Counted from the stretch's first letter, positions 1 through 8,257 are shown. The stretch: 64,000 bases of DNA from UBA7803 sp036381275 (GCA_036381275.1 DASVDC010000128.1:1-64000); one strand, 5' to 3'. The notes: generated by a model from the letters alone, not told the origin. Translations and numbers: made by a program.

Positions 1-1078
1 CGTGAAGCTGTCCACCTCGTCGAAATCAGCGTCCGGCACGTAGGTGAAGCTGCCATCCGCGTTCAGCGTCAGCGTTCCGTTCGATACGTCCGAGACCAGG
101 ACCGCCGTGAGCCCGTCGCCATCCACGTCCGTGTCGTTACCCAGCAGACCGGGCGCAGCCACAGACAGCGTCTCATCCTCGTCGACGGAATAGTTGTCGT
201 CTGTGCCTACAGGGGCATCGTTGAGCGGATTGACCGTAATCGTGACAGTGGCGGTGTTGCTAGGACCGTCTCCGTCCTGCGCCTCGTACGTGAAGCTGTC
301 GGTGCCTTCGAAGTTTCCATCCGGCGTATAGGTGAAGCTGCCGTCCGTGTTCAGCGTCAGCGTTCCGTTCGATACGTCGGAGACCAGGACTGCCGTGAGT
401 TCGTCGCCGTCTACGTCCGTGTCGTTGTCCAGAACACCCGGCGCGGACACAGACAGCGTCTGATCCTCGTCGACCGGATAGCTGTCGTCGGCGGCTACCG
501 GGGCATCGTTGATCGGATTGACCGTGATGGTGACGGTGGCAGTGTTGCTGGGACCATCCCCGTCGTGCGCCGCGTATGTGAAGCCGTCCGTGCCTTCGAA
601 ATTGCCATCCGGCGTATAGGTGAAGCTGCCGTCGGGGTTCAGCGTTAGCGTTCCATTCGCTACGTCGGAGACCAGGACCGCCGTGAGCCCGTCGCCATCC
701 GCGTCGGTGTCGTTGTCGAGAACACCCGGCGAGGCCACAGACAGCGTCTGATCCTCATCGACCAGGTAGTTGTCATCGGCGGCTGCGGGAGCATCGTTGA
801 CCGGATGGACCGTGATCGTGACTGTGACGGTGTTGCTCGGTCCCTCTCCGTCACGGGCCTCATACGTGAAGCTGTCCGTGCCTTCGAAGTTCCCATCCGG
901 CGAGTAGCTGAAGCTGCCGTCCGCGTTCAGGGTCAGCGTTCCGTTCGATACGTCCGAGACCAAGTCCGCGGTCAAGAGGTCGCCGTCTGGGTCCGAATCG
1001 TTGTCGAGCACGCCCGGTGCTCCAACCGTCAGCGGCTGGTCCTCCTGAACGTCATAGGTATCCGGAACGGCGACAGGC
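1..1078 (-). repeat. 288-bp tandem coding repeat
   Basis: Equivalent points of the repeat (the cgtgaagc block coding SFTY) fall at 1, 289, 577 and 865, an exact 288-bp period equal to 96 codons. Copies are very similar at DNA level as well as protein level, which points to recent duplication or gene conversion. The first unit, nearest the signal peptide, is the most divergent. Confidence 0.9.
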
Positions 1079-1161
1079 ACTGCAGCGAGCACCGGGCCCG
1101 CGAGCAGTGCTATCACGAATGCGAGCGCCGCCTTCACGTTGTTGTTAGGTTTACGACTCAT
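1..1161 (-). CDS. Secreted cadherin-like tandem-repeat protein, C-terminus outside window
   Basis: Open frame from an ATG at 1161 to the window edge, so only the N-terminal 387 residues are visible. Residues 1-27 form a signal peptide (MSRKPNNN, a hydrophobic core, then AGPVLAA). After it come about four copies of a 96-residue unit with signatures such as DEDQTLSV, GVLDNDTDVDGD, NGTLTLN, DGSFTYTPD and FEGTDSFTY, typical of the tandem-95 / cadherin-like bacterial Ig fold (Cadherin_5/Big_9 type). Acidic DxDGD loops suggest calcium binding. It lies 40 bp after pilX, on the same strand, where the large tip adhesin pilY1 usually is; a surface or pilus-linked adhesin role is inferred. A PilY1-type C-terminal domain beyond the window cannot be excluded. 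Confidence 0.85.
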   Translation of the reverse strand, partial: MSRKPNNNVKAALAFVIALLAGPVLAAVPVAVPDTYDVQEDQPLTVGAPGVLDNDSDPDGDLLTADLVSDVSNGTLTLNADGSFSYSPDGNFEGTDSFTYEARDGEGPSNTVTVTITVHPVNDAPAAADDNYLVDEDQTLSVASPGVLDNDTDADGDGLTAVLVSDVANGTLTLNPDGSFTYTPDGNFEGTDGFTYAAHDGDGPSNTATVTITVNPINDAPVAADDSYPVDEDQTLSVSAPGVLDNDTDVDGDELTAVLVSDVSNGTLTLNTDGSFTYTPDGNFEGTDSFTYEAQDGDGPSNTATVTITVNPLNDAPVGTDDNYSVDEDETLSVAAPGLLGNDTDVDGDGLTAVLVSDVSNGTLTLNADGSFTYVPDADFDEVDSFT

Positions 1162-1201
1162 GCGCACACCCTCCGGATACCCAAAGCAGGCATATGAGGA
1201 T

Positions 1202-1765
1202 TCAGTTGAGAATTCGGCCGTACGTGCTCTGCAGCAGCACTTGTGCTCGCCCGGTGCCGCCGACGCCGCGTGCGGTGACGCGGAATATCTCGACGCGGTC
1301 GGAAGCGGTGCCGGCGTACGGATCTTCGATCTGGTGGGCGTTCTCTTCCTGGATCACCGTGGCCACGTGCTCGACCAGATAGCGCGGCTGCTCGGCCACG
1401 ACGTCGCCCACTTCGGTGTCGGCGGGCCGGCTGCGGCCGTCGGTCCAGACGTCGGGTTCTTCCCAGGGCTCCGGGTCGCCGAAATCGGCCACGGTCCAGA
1501 GACCGTTGTTCCCGCCGGCGCTGAAGCCTGAGGTACTGACCAGCGTTTCGATGAACGCCTCACCGTCGCGCAGTGCCGACTCGGCCGCCTGAAATGCCAG
1601 CAGCGTGTCCTGCTCGTTGCGCGCCATGCGCGTCTCCAGCGAGGTCGTCTGCACCGCCGATACCCCGGCGATCGTCAGAATCAGCAGCAGCACCAGACTG
1701 ATGAACAGCGCCACCCCGCGGTTGCGGGTCGGCATGGAGCGAATGAACCGAATGCTCCTCATCAC
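1202..1765 (-). CDS. pilX: Type IV pilus minor pilin PilX
   Basis: 187 residues. The N-terminus has a short basic leader ending NRG, then VALFISLVLLLILTIAGV, the hydrophobic helix usual for PilX, followed by the conserved TSLETRMARNEQD and FQAAESALRDGE. PilX is a minor pilin that helps prime pilus assembly at the inner membrane. The ATG overlaps the pilW stop as ATGA (1762-1765), so the two are translationally coupled. Order in the operon is pilE, fimT, pilV, pilW, pilX, as in Pseudomonas-type minor-pilin clusters. Confidence 0.88.
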   Translation of the reverse strand: MMRSIRFIRSMPTRNRGVALFISLVLLLILTIAGVSAVQTTSLETRMARNEQDTLLAFQAAESALRDGEAFIETLVSTSGFSAGGNNGLWTVADFGDPEPWEEPDVWTDGRSRPADTEVGDVVAEQPRYLVEHVATVIQEENAHQIEDPYAGTASDRVEIFRVTARGVGGTGRAQVLLQSTYGRILN

Positions 1766-2883
1766 GCCTCCGGATTTGCGTTCCTGAGCAGAATGGTTTT
1801 GCTGAACGCGCGCCGCAGCGGCTGTCCGTCGTTGGTCACCGGGTCGACGCTGTTGGCGACAACGGTCACCCGAAGGGAAACGACGGAGCTCGGGTCGTCG
1901 GGATCCGGCAGCTCGTCGAACGGCACATAGGCATTCGCGTTCGGCACGTCGTTGTTCAGCGTTCTGTCCACGCCGTAGAGGATCTGCAGATCCTCGATGC
2001 CCTGGACCAGCTCCACCGGCGGCTGATTGCCGACCTTCTGCCAGAGGGACCGCACCGGGTTGCCCGCAGCGTCCTCGCCGACCTCACTTTGGGCAACGTA
2101 GAAATAGGTGCTCTCCAGCAAGCCGACGGTGGCGTCGGGGCCGTAGGAGCGGCTTGTGATCGAGAGCGTGAAGGGCACCACCCCCGCCGGCGTCTGGACC
2201 TGATGGAAATTGGCGTACGGGTCGGTGGTCGAGGTCGTCGTGTCGTACTCGAGCCTTGCTTCGTCTCCAATGACGACTACGTTCGACACGCGGAAGACCG
2301 CCCCCTGCTCGCAATCGGCCAGCATCACCACATCGTTCGGCTGAATGCCGGCGTTGCCGCCCGGCGCCGCGATCTTCGGCTCGCCATCGGGCTGCAGTAC
2401 CTCGAGCAGCCGCCATCCCGGCGACTGGATGCCGCGAAACACCACGACGTCGGTGCCCTCGACTACGTCATCCAGCTCGATCGCGTTGCCCGGAACCATC
2501 GCCGTACCCCCGGTGTGGGGAATCCACGATGGATTCCAGGCGCCGTCTACGTCGTCGTGGCCCTGGATGATCCGGGTGATGTCGAACTCGGGCAGCTGCT
2601 CCCAGTTGGCCACCAGCCCCTTGACCACCTTGTTCCGCTCCGGCGCGCAGCCGAAATACCCCGCGGAGCGGGCGGCTTGCGAAATGAGCTCGAGCGCGAA
2701 ACGAGCGCTCTCCTGCAGCCGAGCCTGGCCGTTCAGGATGTTGTACGTCTGCGAGTTACCGACGAAGAGCTGGACGATGCCGGTGACCACCACCAAGCCC
2801 AGCGCCAGCGCGAGCAGCAGCTCGACCAGCGAGAAGCCGCTCGACCGTGAGCGTGAGCCCCTGATCCCTTCGTGAATCGTCAT
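1762..2883 (-). CDS. pilW: Type IV pilus minor pilin PilW
   Basis: 373 residues from ATG at 2883. The prepilin motif SGFSLVELLLALALGLVVVT is near residue 20, then the PilW signature ARLQESARFALELI and ARSAGYFGC. The C-terminal half is beta-rich and less conserved. The start was chosen because it puts the prepilin cleavage motif close to the N-terminus; the longer open frame upstream only adds Arg/Pro-rich read-through of pilV. PilW forms part of the minor-pilin tip complex. It lies 11 bp after pilV and overlaps pilX by 4 bp. Confidence 0.9.
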   Translation of the reverse strand: MTIHEGIRGSRSRSSGFSLVELLLALALGLVVVTGIVQLFVGNSQTYNILNGQARLQESARFALELISQAARSAGYFGCAPERNKVVKGLVANWEQLPEFDITRIIQGHDDVDGAWNPSWIPHTGGTAMVPGNAIELDDVVEGTDVVVFRGIQSPGWRLLEVLQPDGEPKIAAPGGNAGIQPNDVVMLADCEQGAVFRVSNVVVIGDEARLEYDTTTSTTDPYANFHQVQTPAGVVPFTLSITSRSYGPDATVGLLESTYFYVAQSEVGEDAAGNPVRSLWQKVGNQPPVELVQGIEDLQILYGVDRTLNNDVPNANAYVPFDELPDPDDPSSVVSLRVTVVANSVDPVTNDGQPLRRAFSKTILLRNANPEA

Positions 2884-2894
2884 GCGCGCGGCCC

Positions 2895-3434
2895 TCACCC
2901 CTGGCTGTCGATCACGACGGTCTGCTGCTGGCCGTCGTTGGCCATCCAGCGAACCGTGACGGTGATCACACCGCCGTTGTTCTCTATGGCCCCGTCGCCG
3001 CCCGGGAGGCCCGGCGGCGGGTCGAGGTCCGGAATGACGCCTGCACCTCGCAGCTCGGCGCACACGGCTTCGTCACGATGGTCGCCCAGCAGACACTTCC
3101 AGCTCGCGAGATCGAAATCGCGCATCTGGTCGGGCGAGCAGTTGGCGCCGCCACCCAGACAGTCCGGGGCATCGGGAGGACCGTCGCCGAAGCCGATCTG
3201 ATAGTCGGCGCCGGGGTTCGCGCGCAGACGGTCCATCACGTCGTAAGCGAGATGCACCGCTTCCCCGCGCTCGAGCGCCAGCCGGTTGTTCTGCAGGCTG
3301 ACCATTTGCAGCGCCGCCACGCCGAGCACGCCGATCCCCATCACGAGTACCGCCACGAGCAGCTCGATCATGGAGAAGCCCCTTTGCTGCCGCGCGGACG
3401 AAACAGATCGTGCGCGATGCGAATCGCTACGCAT
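2895..3434 (-). CDS. pilV: Type IV pilus minor pilin PilV
   Basis: 179 residues. Prepilin cleavage motif RGFSMIELLVAVLVMGIGVLG, then AALQMVSLQNNR and AYDVMDRLRANP, which are typical of PilV. The ATG at 3434 is preceded by GAGGA at good spacing; an in-frame ATG at 3458 is the alternative. The gene overlaps the 3' end of fimT by 8 bp. It carries a Cys-rich stretch in the middle (CLGGGANC) that could form a disulfide in the pilin globular domain. Confidence 0.88.
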   Translation of the reverse strand: MRSDSHRARSVSSARQQRGFSMIELLVAVLVMGIGVLGVAALQMVSLQNNRLALERGEAVHLAYDVMDRLRANPGADYQIGFGDGPPDAPDCLGGGANCSPDQMRDFDLASWKCLLGDHRDEAVCAELRGAGVIPDLDPPPGLPGGDGAIENNGGVITVTVRWMANDGQQQTVVIDSQG

Positions 3435-3960
3435 GGCATTCCTCGTGATCCTGAACATCGGGCTGACCGATGACGCTCAGCATGATCCGGCGGCCGCGTG
3501 AGACACTCTCGTCCGTGCTGCAGAGCTCGATTCGGCCGGCCACACCGGGCAACGGTGTCAACATGCCGCGGCCGTTGAACGTGAGGCGGCCCGTGGTGGG
3601 TCTTCCGGCTGTCGCATCGAACGTGAATCCGTCGCCGATAGGCGCGAAGCGCCGCAGCACGTCCTCTTCGTCTGCGTCTTCGCAGTCCTCATCACCGACC
3701 ACGACGCAGTAGCCCAGGCCCCACTCGTTGTCGTTCTCGTCGTCGTAGGCCTGAACGCTCACCAGCCCGCCGCGGCGGATCGCCTCGCTGCGGGCGAAAG
3801 TGACCGCGAGCACGAGATCGTTGGCAGCCGACGTCATCGTGCGCTGACGAACGAAGTCGTTGAACGCCGGCACCGCGAACCCCATCAGGATCGCCGCGAC
3901 GGCGAGGGTCACCATCAGCTCGACGATGGTGAATCCCCTTGTTTTCGGCTCGTGCTGCAT
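3427..3960 (-). CDS. fimT: Type IV pilus minor pilin FimT/GspH-like
   Basis: 177 residues. It starts MQHEPKTRGFTIVELMVTLAV, a short leader and class III prepilin motif, then FNDFVRQRTMTSAANDLVLA and FARSEAIRRGG, the GspH/FimT signature. Later DERRI-type segments and the RGRRIMLS end fit the GspH fold. FimT-like pilins are minor pilus subunits, some of which bind DNA. The start at 3960 places the prepilin motif at residue 9; read-through upstream is not pilin-like. First gene after the pilE-fimT gap, which carries a REP copy. Confidence 0.85.
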   Translation of the reverse strand: MQHEPKTRGFTIVELMVTLAVAAILMGFAVPAFNDFVRQRTMTSAANDLVLAVTFARSEAIRRGGLVSVQAYDDENDNEWGLGYCVVVGDEDCEDADEEDVLRRFAPIGDGFTFDATAGRPTTGRLTFNGRGMLTPLPGVAGRIELCSTDESVSRGRRIMLSVIGQPDVQDHEECHA

Positions 3961-3983
3961 GTTGTTGCATCCGGTTCGGCCCG

Positions 3984-4007
3984 TTCGCGGCCGGAGGCCG
4001 CTCCCAC
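3984..4007 (+). repeat. REP-like palindrome between fimT and pilE
   Basis: One full copy of the 24-bp interspersed element, with palindromic core GCGGCCGGAGGCCGC flanked by TTC and TCCCAC. It lies 24 bp upstream of the fimT start on the pilE side and could form a strong hairpin in the pil transcript. Confidence 0.85.
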
Positions 4008-4121
4008 ATCCGCTCGGGCCGGTTTCGTTGCAGGCTGGACTATATGGATCGGGGGTTTCGAGGGGAGGCATCAGCCGACGAATGGCCGCGTTTGTCCGGA
4101 CGAGCGGTCCACCGGCCCGGA

Positions 4122-4538
4122 CTATTCCTCCCAATCGTCCTCGTCCGCGTCGATGGCGCCGCTGTCGTTGCGGTCCCAACCGCGCACGCCGGCGCTGTCG
4201 TAGGTGAGGAAACCGTCGCCATCCATCACACCGCCGCCGACGGGGGTCGCGGTCAGCGTGAAGCGGTCGTCCTCCAGAACCGTTATCTCGACGTCGTAGC
4301 GGTTCTGCGCCTCGGAGCGGGGCTGACAGACGTCCGCCAGCGCTGCGCCGGTGTAGCTGAAGTTCTGCGCCGCATAGCGCTCGAGGCCCTGCGCGCAGTT
4401 CAGCAGGTCGGCCTGGGCCTCGGCCCGATAGGTGCGCTGGCTGTACTGGTTGTACAGCGGCAGCGCCACCGCCGCGACGATGGCGAGGATCGCCACCGCG
4501 ATCATGAGCTCGATCAGCGTGAAGCCGGCGTTACGCAT
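4122..4538 (-). CDS. pilE: Type IV pilin PilE-like, minor or major subunit
   Basis: 138 residues beginning MRNAGFTLIELMIAVAILAI, a very short leader with classical GFTLIE cleavage motif and Glu at position 5 of the mature pilin. Then YSQRTYRAEAQADLLNCAQGLERYAAQNFSY, usual for PilE of the minor-pilin operons, and two Cys about 30 residues apart (LLNCAQG, DVCQPR). The acidic tail DRNDSGAIDADEDDWEE resembles a calcium-binding loop. First gene of the pilin operon. The roughly 160 bp to fimT holds only a REP copy. Confidence 0.87.
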   Translation of the reverse strand: MRNAGFTLIELMIAVAILAIVAAVALPLYNQYSQRTYRAEAQADLLNCAQGLERYAAQNFSYTGAALADVCQPRSEAQNRYDVEITVLEDDRFTLTATPVGGGVMDGDGFLTYDSAGVRGWDRNDSGAIDADEDDWEE

Positions 4539-4638
4539 GCCCCAGTCCCAATGATGAGTGTTGCGAGCCTAGAGGCTCGGGCGCCGCGGCGCCCACGCGG
4601 CGCCGACGAGCGGTGTCGGTCGAGCGACGAGCGGTGCG

Positions 4639-4726
4639 TTCGCGGCCGGAGGCCGCTCCCACGAGAGGCATTCGCGGCCGGAGGCCGCTCCCACAACGAG
4701 GATCGCGGTCTGGAGACCGCTCCTAC
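4639..4726 (+). repeat. Cluster of three REP-like copies after fkpB
   Basis: Copies at 4639-4662 and 4671-4694 are perfect; a third at 4703-4726 is a variant (TCGCGGTCTGGAGACCGC core, compensatory changes on both arms keep the stem). All point the same way at a spacing of 32 bp. The variant overlaps the fkpB stop codon (TAG, complement of 4723-4725). Confidence 0.85.
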
Positions 4727-5178
4727 GGACGGGGAGTCGCCCGTTCCACTCGAAGTATAGAAACGTCGAAGACGATGCGCCGGCCGGCGAGCGGATGATT
4801 GAAGTCGACCTCGACGGTGCGGTCGAAGACCCGGCGCACCACGCCGGGGAGCTGACCGCCGGAGGCCTCGAAGGCGACCACGACGCCGGGCTCGAGGGGA
4901 ACGCCCTCGAAGCGGTCGCGGTCGATGAGCTGCACGTTTTCGGGCCGATGGGGGCCGAAGGCCCGTTCGGGATCGAGCTCGATCTGGGCGTCGTCGCCCG
5001 CCTGCATCCCGAACAGCGCCTGCTCGAAGCCGGGCAGCAGGTTGCCGTCGCCGACCTCGAAGGTCGCCGGCTTGCCGCGCCGCGTGGTGTCGATCTCCTC
5101 ACCGGTCTCGAGCAGCAGCGCGAAGTGCAGCGTCACGCGGGTATCGGGACCGATGGCGAGGGCGGTGCTCGAGCTCAT
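4723..5178 (-). CDS. fkpB: FKBP-type peptidyl-prolyl isomerase FkpB (SlpA)
   Basis: 151 residues. Matches the SlpA/FkpB type of small FKBP: VTLHFALLLETGEEIDTTRRGKP, GDGNLLPGFEQALFGMQAGD, then an inserted-flap domain with AFGPHRPENVQ and VDFNHPLAGRRIVFDVSIL. This is a cytoplasmic prolyl isomerase and chaperone. Its ATG overlaps the lspA stop (ATGA, 5175-5178), the conserved lspA-fkpB pair. In relatives ispH usually follows; here the gene ends inside a REP variant and no ispH is present before the pilin operon. Confidence 0.9.
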   Translation of the reverse strand: MSSSTALAIGPDTRVTLHFALLLETGEEIDTTRRGKPATFEVGDGNLLPGFEQALFGMQAGDDAQIELDPERAFGPHRPENVQLIDRDRFEGVPLEPGVVVAFEASGGQLPGVVRRVFDRTVEVDFNHPLAGRRIVFDVSILRVERATPRP

Positions 5179-5660
5179 GGTGCGGATGGGCTCCTGCGTT
5201 CGCGCCGGTACTCGAACAACATCACGCCGATCCAGAGCACGGCGCCGACGCTGAGCGCGGAATCAGCCACATTGAAGGCCGGGAAGTAGTACGACTGCCA
5301 GTGCACCAGCACGAAGTCCACCACGTAGCCGTGCTGCACCCGGTCGATCAGATTGCCGACGGCGCCGCCGGCGATCAGGCCGTAGACCCAGCCCATCGCC
5401 TGCTGCTCGCGCGGCAGCCGGCGCAGCTCGTACAGGATGAACGCGACGAACACCACCGCCAGCGCGACGAAGAACCAGCGCTGCCAGCCGGCGGCGTCGC
5501 TCAGGATCGAGAACGCCGCACCGGGGTTGTGCCAACGCACCCACGACAGGAACGGCAACACCGGAACCTCCTCGCCCGGCGCCAGCGCGATGGTCACCCA
5601 GCGCTTGACCGCCTGATCGAGCACCACCACCAGCCCGGCCAGGCCCAGCCACTTAAGCAT
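5175..5660 (-). CDS. lspA: Lipoprotein signal peptidase LspA
   Basis: 161 residues with four predicted membrane helices. Family motifs are present: VVVLDQAVKRW near the N-terminus, NPGAAFS at 45-51, GGAVGNLIDR ending at 107, VVDF with Asp115, and FNVADS with Asp133; the last two Asp match the catalytic dyad. LspA cleaves the signal peptide of diacylglyceryl-modified prolipoproteins in the inner membrane, so it serves lipoproteins such as those at 16720 and 26230. The start overlaps ribF by 8 bp, which leaves no room for ileS, the usual gene between them. Confidence 0.95.
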   Translation of the reverse strand: MLKWLGLAGLVVVLDQAVKRWVTIALAPGEEVPVLPFLSWVRWHNPGAAFSILSDAAGWQRWFFVALAVVFVAFILYELRRLPREQQAMGWVYGLIAGGAVGNLIDRVQHGYVVDFVLVHWQSYYFPAFNVADSALSVGAVLWIGVMLFEYRRERRSPSAP

Positions 5661-6579
5661 GCGCGAACCATTCCCGGCTGGCGGCGATGTCCCGCTCGAT
5701 CTGCGCCTTGAGCGCGTCGAGGCCGTCGAACGCCCGCTCGTCGCGGATCTTGTGCTTGAACTCGACCGTCAGCAGCGCGCCATAGATGTCGCCGCTGAAG
5801 TCGAACAGGTGCACCTCAAGCAGCGGCTCCTTGCCGTCGACGGTCGGCCGCACGCCGATGTTGGCGACGCCCTCGTATTCCCGATCCAGGCCGCGCACGG
5901 TGACCGCGAACACGCCCTCGATCGGCGTCCGGTAGCGCTGCAGCCGGATGTTCGCGGTCGGGACGCCGAGCTGCCGGCCGAGACGTCGCCCGTAGACCAC
6001 CCGGCCCATCATGAAGTACGGATGCCCGAGCAGCTCCCTGGCGAGGTCGAGATCGCCGTTGCGGAGCGCTTCCCGCACGCGCGTGCTGCTCACCCGCTCG
6101 CCGCGGACCGTCAGCGTCTCCATCCGGCCGACGCCGAACCCATGGCGGTCGCCGGCTTCCAGGAGCATCGCGTAGTCGCCCTCGGCGCCGTGGCCGAAGC
6201 GGAAGTCGTCGCCGACCATCAGATAACGCACGCCGAGGCGCCGTACCAGCAGCTCCTCGATCACCCACTGCGCCGGCGTTCGGGCGGTACGTTCGTTGAA
6301 CGGCAGGCAGAGCACGCGGTCGAGGTCGGTGCACGCGAGCAGCGTGATCTTCTCGCGGAACCGCGTCAGTCGGGCGGGCACGACACCGCCGCGGAAGAAC
6401 TCGCGCGGAGTCGGCTCGAAGGTGAGCAGCATGCTCGGCGCGTCGAGCTCGCGGCCCTTCTCGACGAGCTGCGCGAGCAATTGTTTGTGCCCGCGGTGCA
6501 CGCCGTCGAAGCTGCCGATGGTGAGCACACAACCCCGGTGACGGGGTTTCAGGTTGTGCAGGCCCAGGATGACTTCCAT
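5653..6579 (-). CDS. ribF: Bifunctional riboflavin kinase / FAD synthetase RibF
   Basis: 308 residues. The N-terminal nucleotidyltransferase domain has TIGSFDGVHRGHK (GxFDGxHxGH), PTPREFF, VGDDFRFG and the SSTRVREAL motif. The C-terminal flavokinase domain has GRVVYGRRLGRQLGVPTANI, GVANIGVRPTVDG and EVHLFDFSGDIYG. It converts riboflavin to FMN and FAD. The start at 6579 (MEVILGLHNLKPRH) aligns with the family; MAA-extended ATG at 6588 is an alternative and neither has a clear Shine-Dalgarno. A TATAAT sits just upstream on the minus strand (6585-6590). A REP copy lies between it and murJ. Confidence 0.93.
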   Translation of the reverse strand: MEVILGLHNLKPRHRGCVLTIGSFDGVHRGHKQLLAQLVEKGRELDAPSMLLTFEPTPREFFRGGVVPARLTRFREKITLLACTDLDRVLCLPFNERTARTPAQWVIEELLVRRLGVRYLMVGDDFRFGHGAEGDYAMLLEAGDRHGFGVGRMETLTVRGERVSSTRVREALRNGDLDLARELLGHPYFMMGRVVYGRRLGRQLGVPTANIRLQRYRTPIEGVFAVTVRGLDREYEGVANIGVRPTVDGKEPLLEVHLFDFSGDIYGALLTVEFKHKIRDERAFDGLDALKAQIERDIAASREWFAHA

Positions 6580-6596
6580 GGCCGCCATTATACGGG

Positions 6597-6620
6597 TTCG
6601 CGGCCGGAGGCCGCTCCCAC
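6597..6620 (+). repeat. REP-like palindrome between murJ and ribF
   Basis: Perfect copy of the 24-bp element, 20 bp after the murJ stop and just before ribF on the minus strand. Confidence 0.85.
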
Positions 6621-6640
6621 AGCCTGGGTGCAATGCGGTG

Positions 6641-8257
6641 TCATACGCGGTGCAGCAGCTTGCCGGGGCGTTCGCCGGCGAGCCAGACCAGCGCGAGGTA
6701 TCCGGCGGCGCCGGCCGGCACCGCCGCCGCGAGCCACAGCGCCCGGGTGGCATGCCCTGCTTCGAGCCACGCGACCTCGCCCGGCAGCAGCAGCGCCAGC
6801 GCGAGCGCCATCGCCGCGCTCGCGCCCACCGCACGCAGCACCGTCAGCCCGAGCGCCCGGGACGGATGGAAGCGCGTCGGATCCGACGGCGGCCGCCGCA
6901 TCAGCCCGCGCAGCAGCAGCCCGGCATGCAGCCACGCCGATACCGAGGTCGCGAGCGCGAGCCCGACGTGCCCGAACCAGGAGAACAGCGCGAGATTCAG
7001 CGCGACGTTGGCCGTGACCGCCGCCACCGCGTAGCGGAACGGGGTCGCGGTGTCTTCCCGGGCGAAGTACGCCGGCGACACGACCTTCACCAGCACCAGC
7101 GGCAGCAGGCCCACCGCGAACGCCTGCACGGCGAGCGCCGCCATCCGGGCGTCGAGCTTCGTCATCTCGCCGTGATGGAACAGGGCGGCGACCAGCGGCA
7201 GCGCCAGCACGTAGAGCGCGAACGACGCCGGTGCACCGAGCAACGCGCCCATCCGGAGGCCCCATTCCAGCGTGCTGGCGAAACCGCGCTCGTCGCGCGC
7301 GCTCGCGAGCCGCGAGAGGTTCGGCAGCAGCACGGTACCGAGCGCCACCGCGACCAGACCGATCGGCAGCTCGAGCAGCCGATCGGCGTAGTAGAGCCAC
7401 GAGATGCTGCCGGTGACCAGGGTCGATGCGAGGATCGTGGAGATCAGCACGTTGATCTGGCTCACCGACGCGGCGAACACCCCCGGCAGCAGCAGCCGGC
7501 CGACCTGCCGCACGCCCGGATGGGTCAGGCTCGGCCGCGGCATCACCAGCAGGCCCAGCCGGCCGATCGCCGGCACCTGGAAACCGAGCTGTACCAGCCC
7601 CGCGACGAATACGCCCCAGGCCAGCGCGTACACCGGCTCGCGAGACGCGTCCGCGGCGAACAGCATCGCCGCGATCAGGCACAGGTTCAGCAGCACCGGC
7701 GTGAACGCCGGGATCGCGTAGCGGTGATGGCTGTTCAGCAGCGCCGCGGCGAACGCGGTCAGCGAGATGAAGCCGAGGTAAGGGAACGTGATCCGCAGCA
7801 TGTCCGAGGCCAGCGCGAACTGCACCGGATCGTTCCAGAAACCCGGCGCGAACACGGCGACCACGCCCGGCGCGAGGACCAGTCCGAGCAGCACCACCAG
7901 CCACACCACGACGCTCAGGTTGCCGGCCACCGCGGCCACGAACGCCCGATACGTCCCGTGGTCGCCCGACTGGTAGCGGGCCAGCACGGGGATGAAGGCC
8001 TGGCTGAACGCGCCTTCGGCGAACAGCCGGCGGAAGAAGTTGGGGATGCGGAACGCGACGAAGAACGCGTCCGCCACGGCGCCGGCGCCGAGAAAGTGCG
8101 ACAGCACCACGTCGCGCACGAATCCGCTGATGCGCGACAGCAGCGTCATTCCGGCGACGACCGAGCCCTGCGCCGCCACGTTCTGGCGGCGCGGAGCCGC
8201 GTCGGGCTCGGCGGGGCGCGCCGCGCCGTCCCGCTCGGGCTCAGATTCGGTTGACAT
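6641..8257 (-). CDS. murJ: Lipid II flippase MurJ
   Basis: 538 residues, about 14 membrane helices. After a charged N-terminal extension of some 35 residues comes the MurJ start signature SRISGFVRDVVLSHFLGAGAVADAFFVAFRIPNFFRRLFAEGAFSQ (shown here only by its elements: SGFVRD, ADAFFVAFRIPN, FRRLFAEGAFSQAF). Residues of the central cavity such as RRLF and the later PLYALGR-like segments are present. MurJ flips the peptidoglycan precursor lipid II across the inner membrane. It is divergent from rpsT with only about 60 bp between starts and reads towards ribF, the usual gammaproteobacterial arrangement. Confidence 0.94.
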   Translation of the reverse strand: MSTESEPERDGAARPAEPDAAPRRQNVAAQGSVVAGMTLLSRISGFVRDVVLSHFLGAGAVADAFFVAFRIPNFFRRLFAEGAFSQAFIPVLARYQSGDHGTYRAFVAAVAGNLSVVVWLVVLLGLVLAPGVVAVFAPGFWNDPVQFALASDMLRITFPYLGFISLTAFAAALLNSHHRYAIPAFTPVLLNLCLIAAMLFAADASREPVYALAWGVFVAGLVQLGFQVPAIGRLGLLVMPRPSLTHPGVRQVGRLLLPGVFAASVSQINVLISTILASTLVTGSISWLYYADRLLELPIGLVAVALGTVLLPNLSRLASARDERGFASTLEWGLRMGALLGAPASFALYVLALPLVAALFHHGEMTKLDARMAALAVQAFAVGLLPLVLVKVVSPAYFAREDTATPFRYAVAAVTANVALNLALFSWFGHVGLALATSVSAWLHAGLLLRGLMRRPPSDPTRFHPSRALGLTVLRAVGASAAMALALALLLPGEVAWLEAGHATRALWLAAAVPAGAAGYLALVWLAGERPGKLLHRV

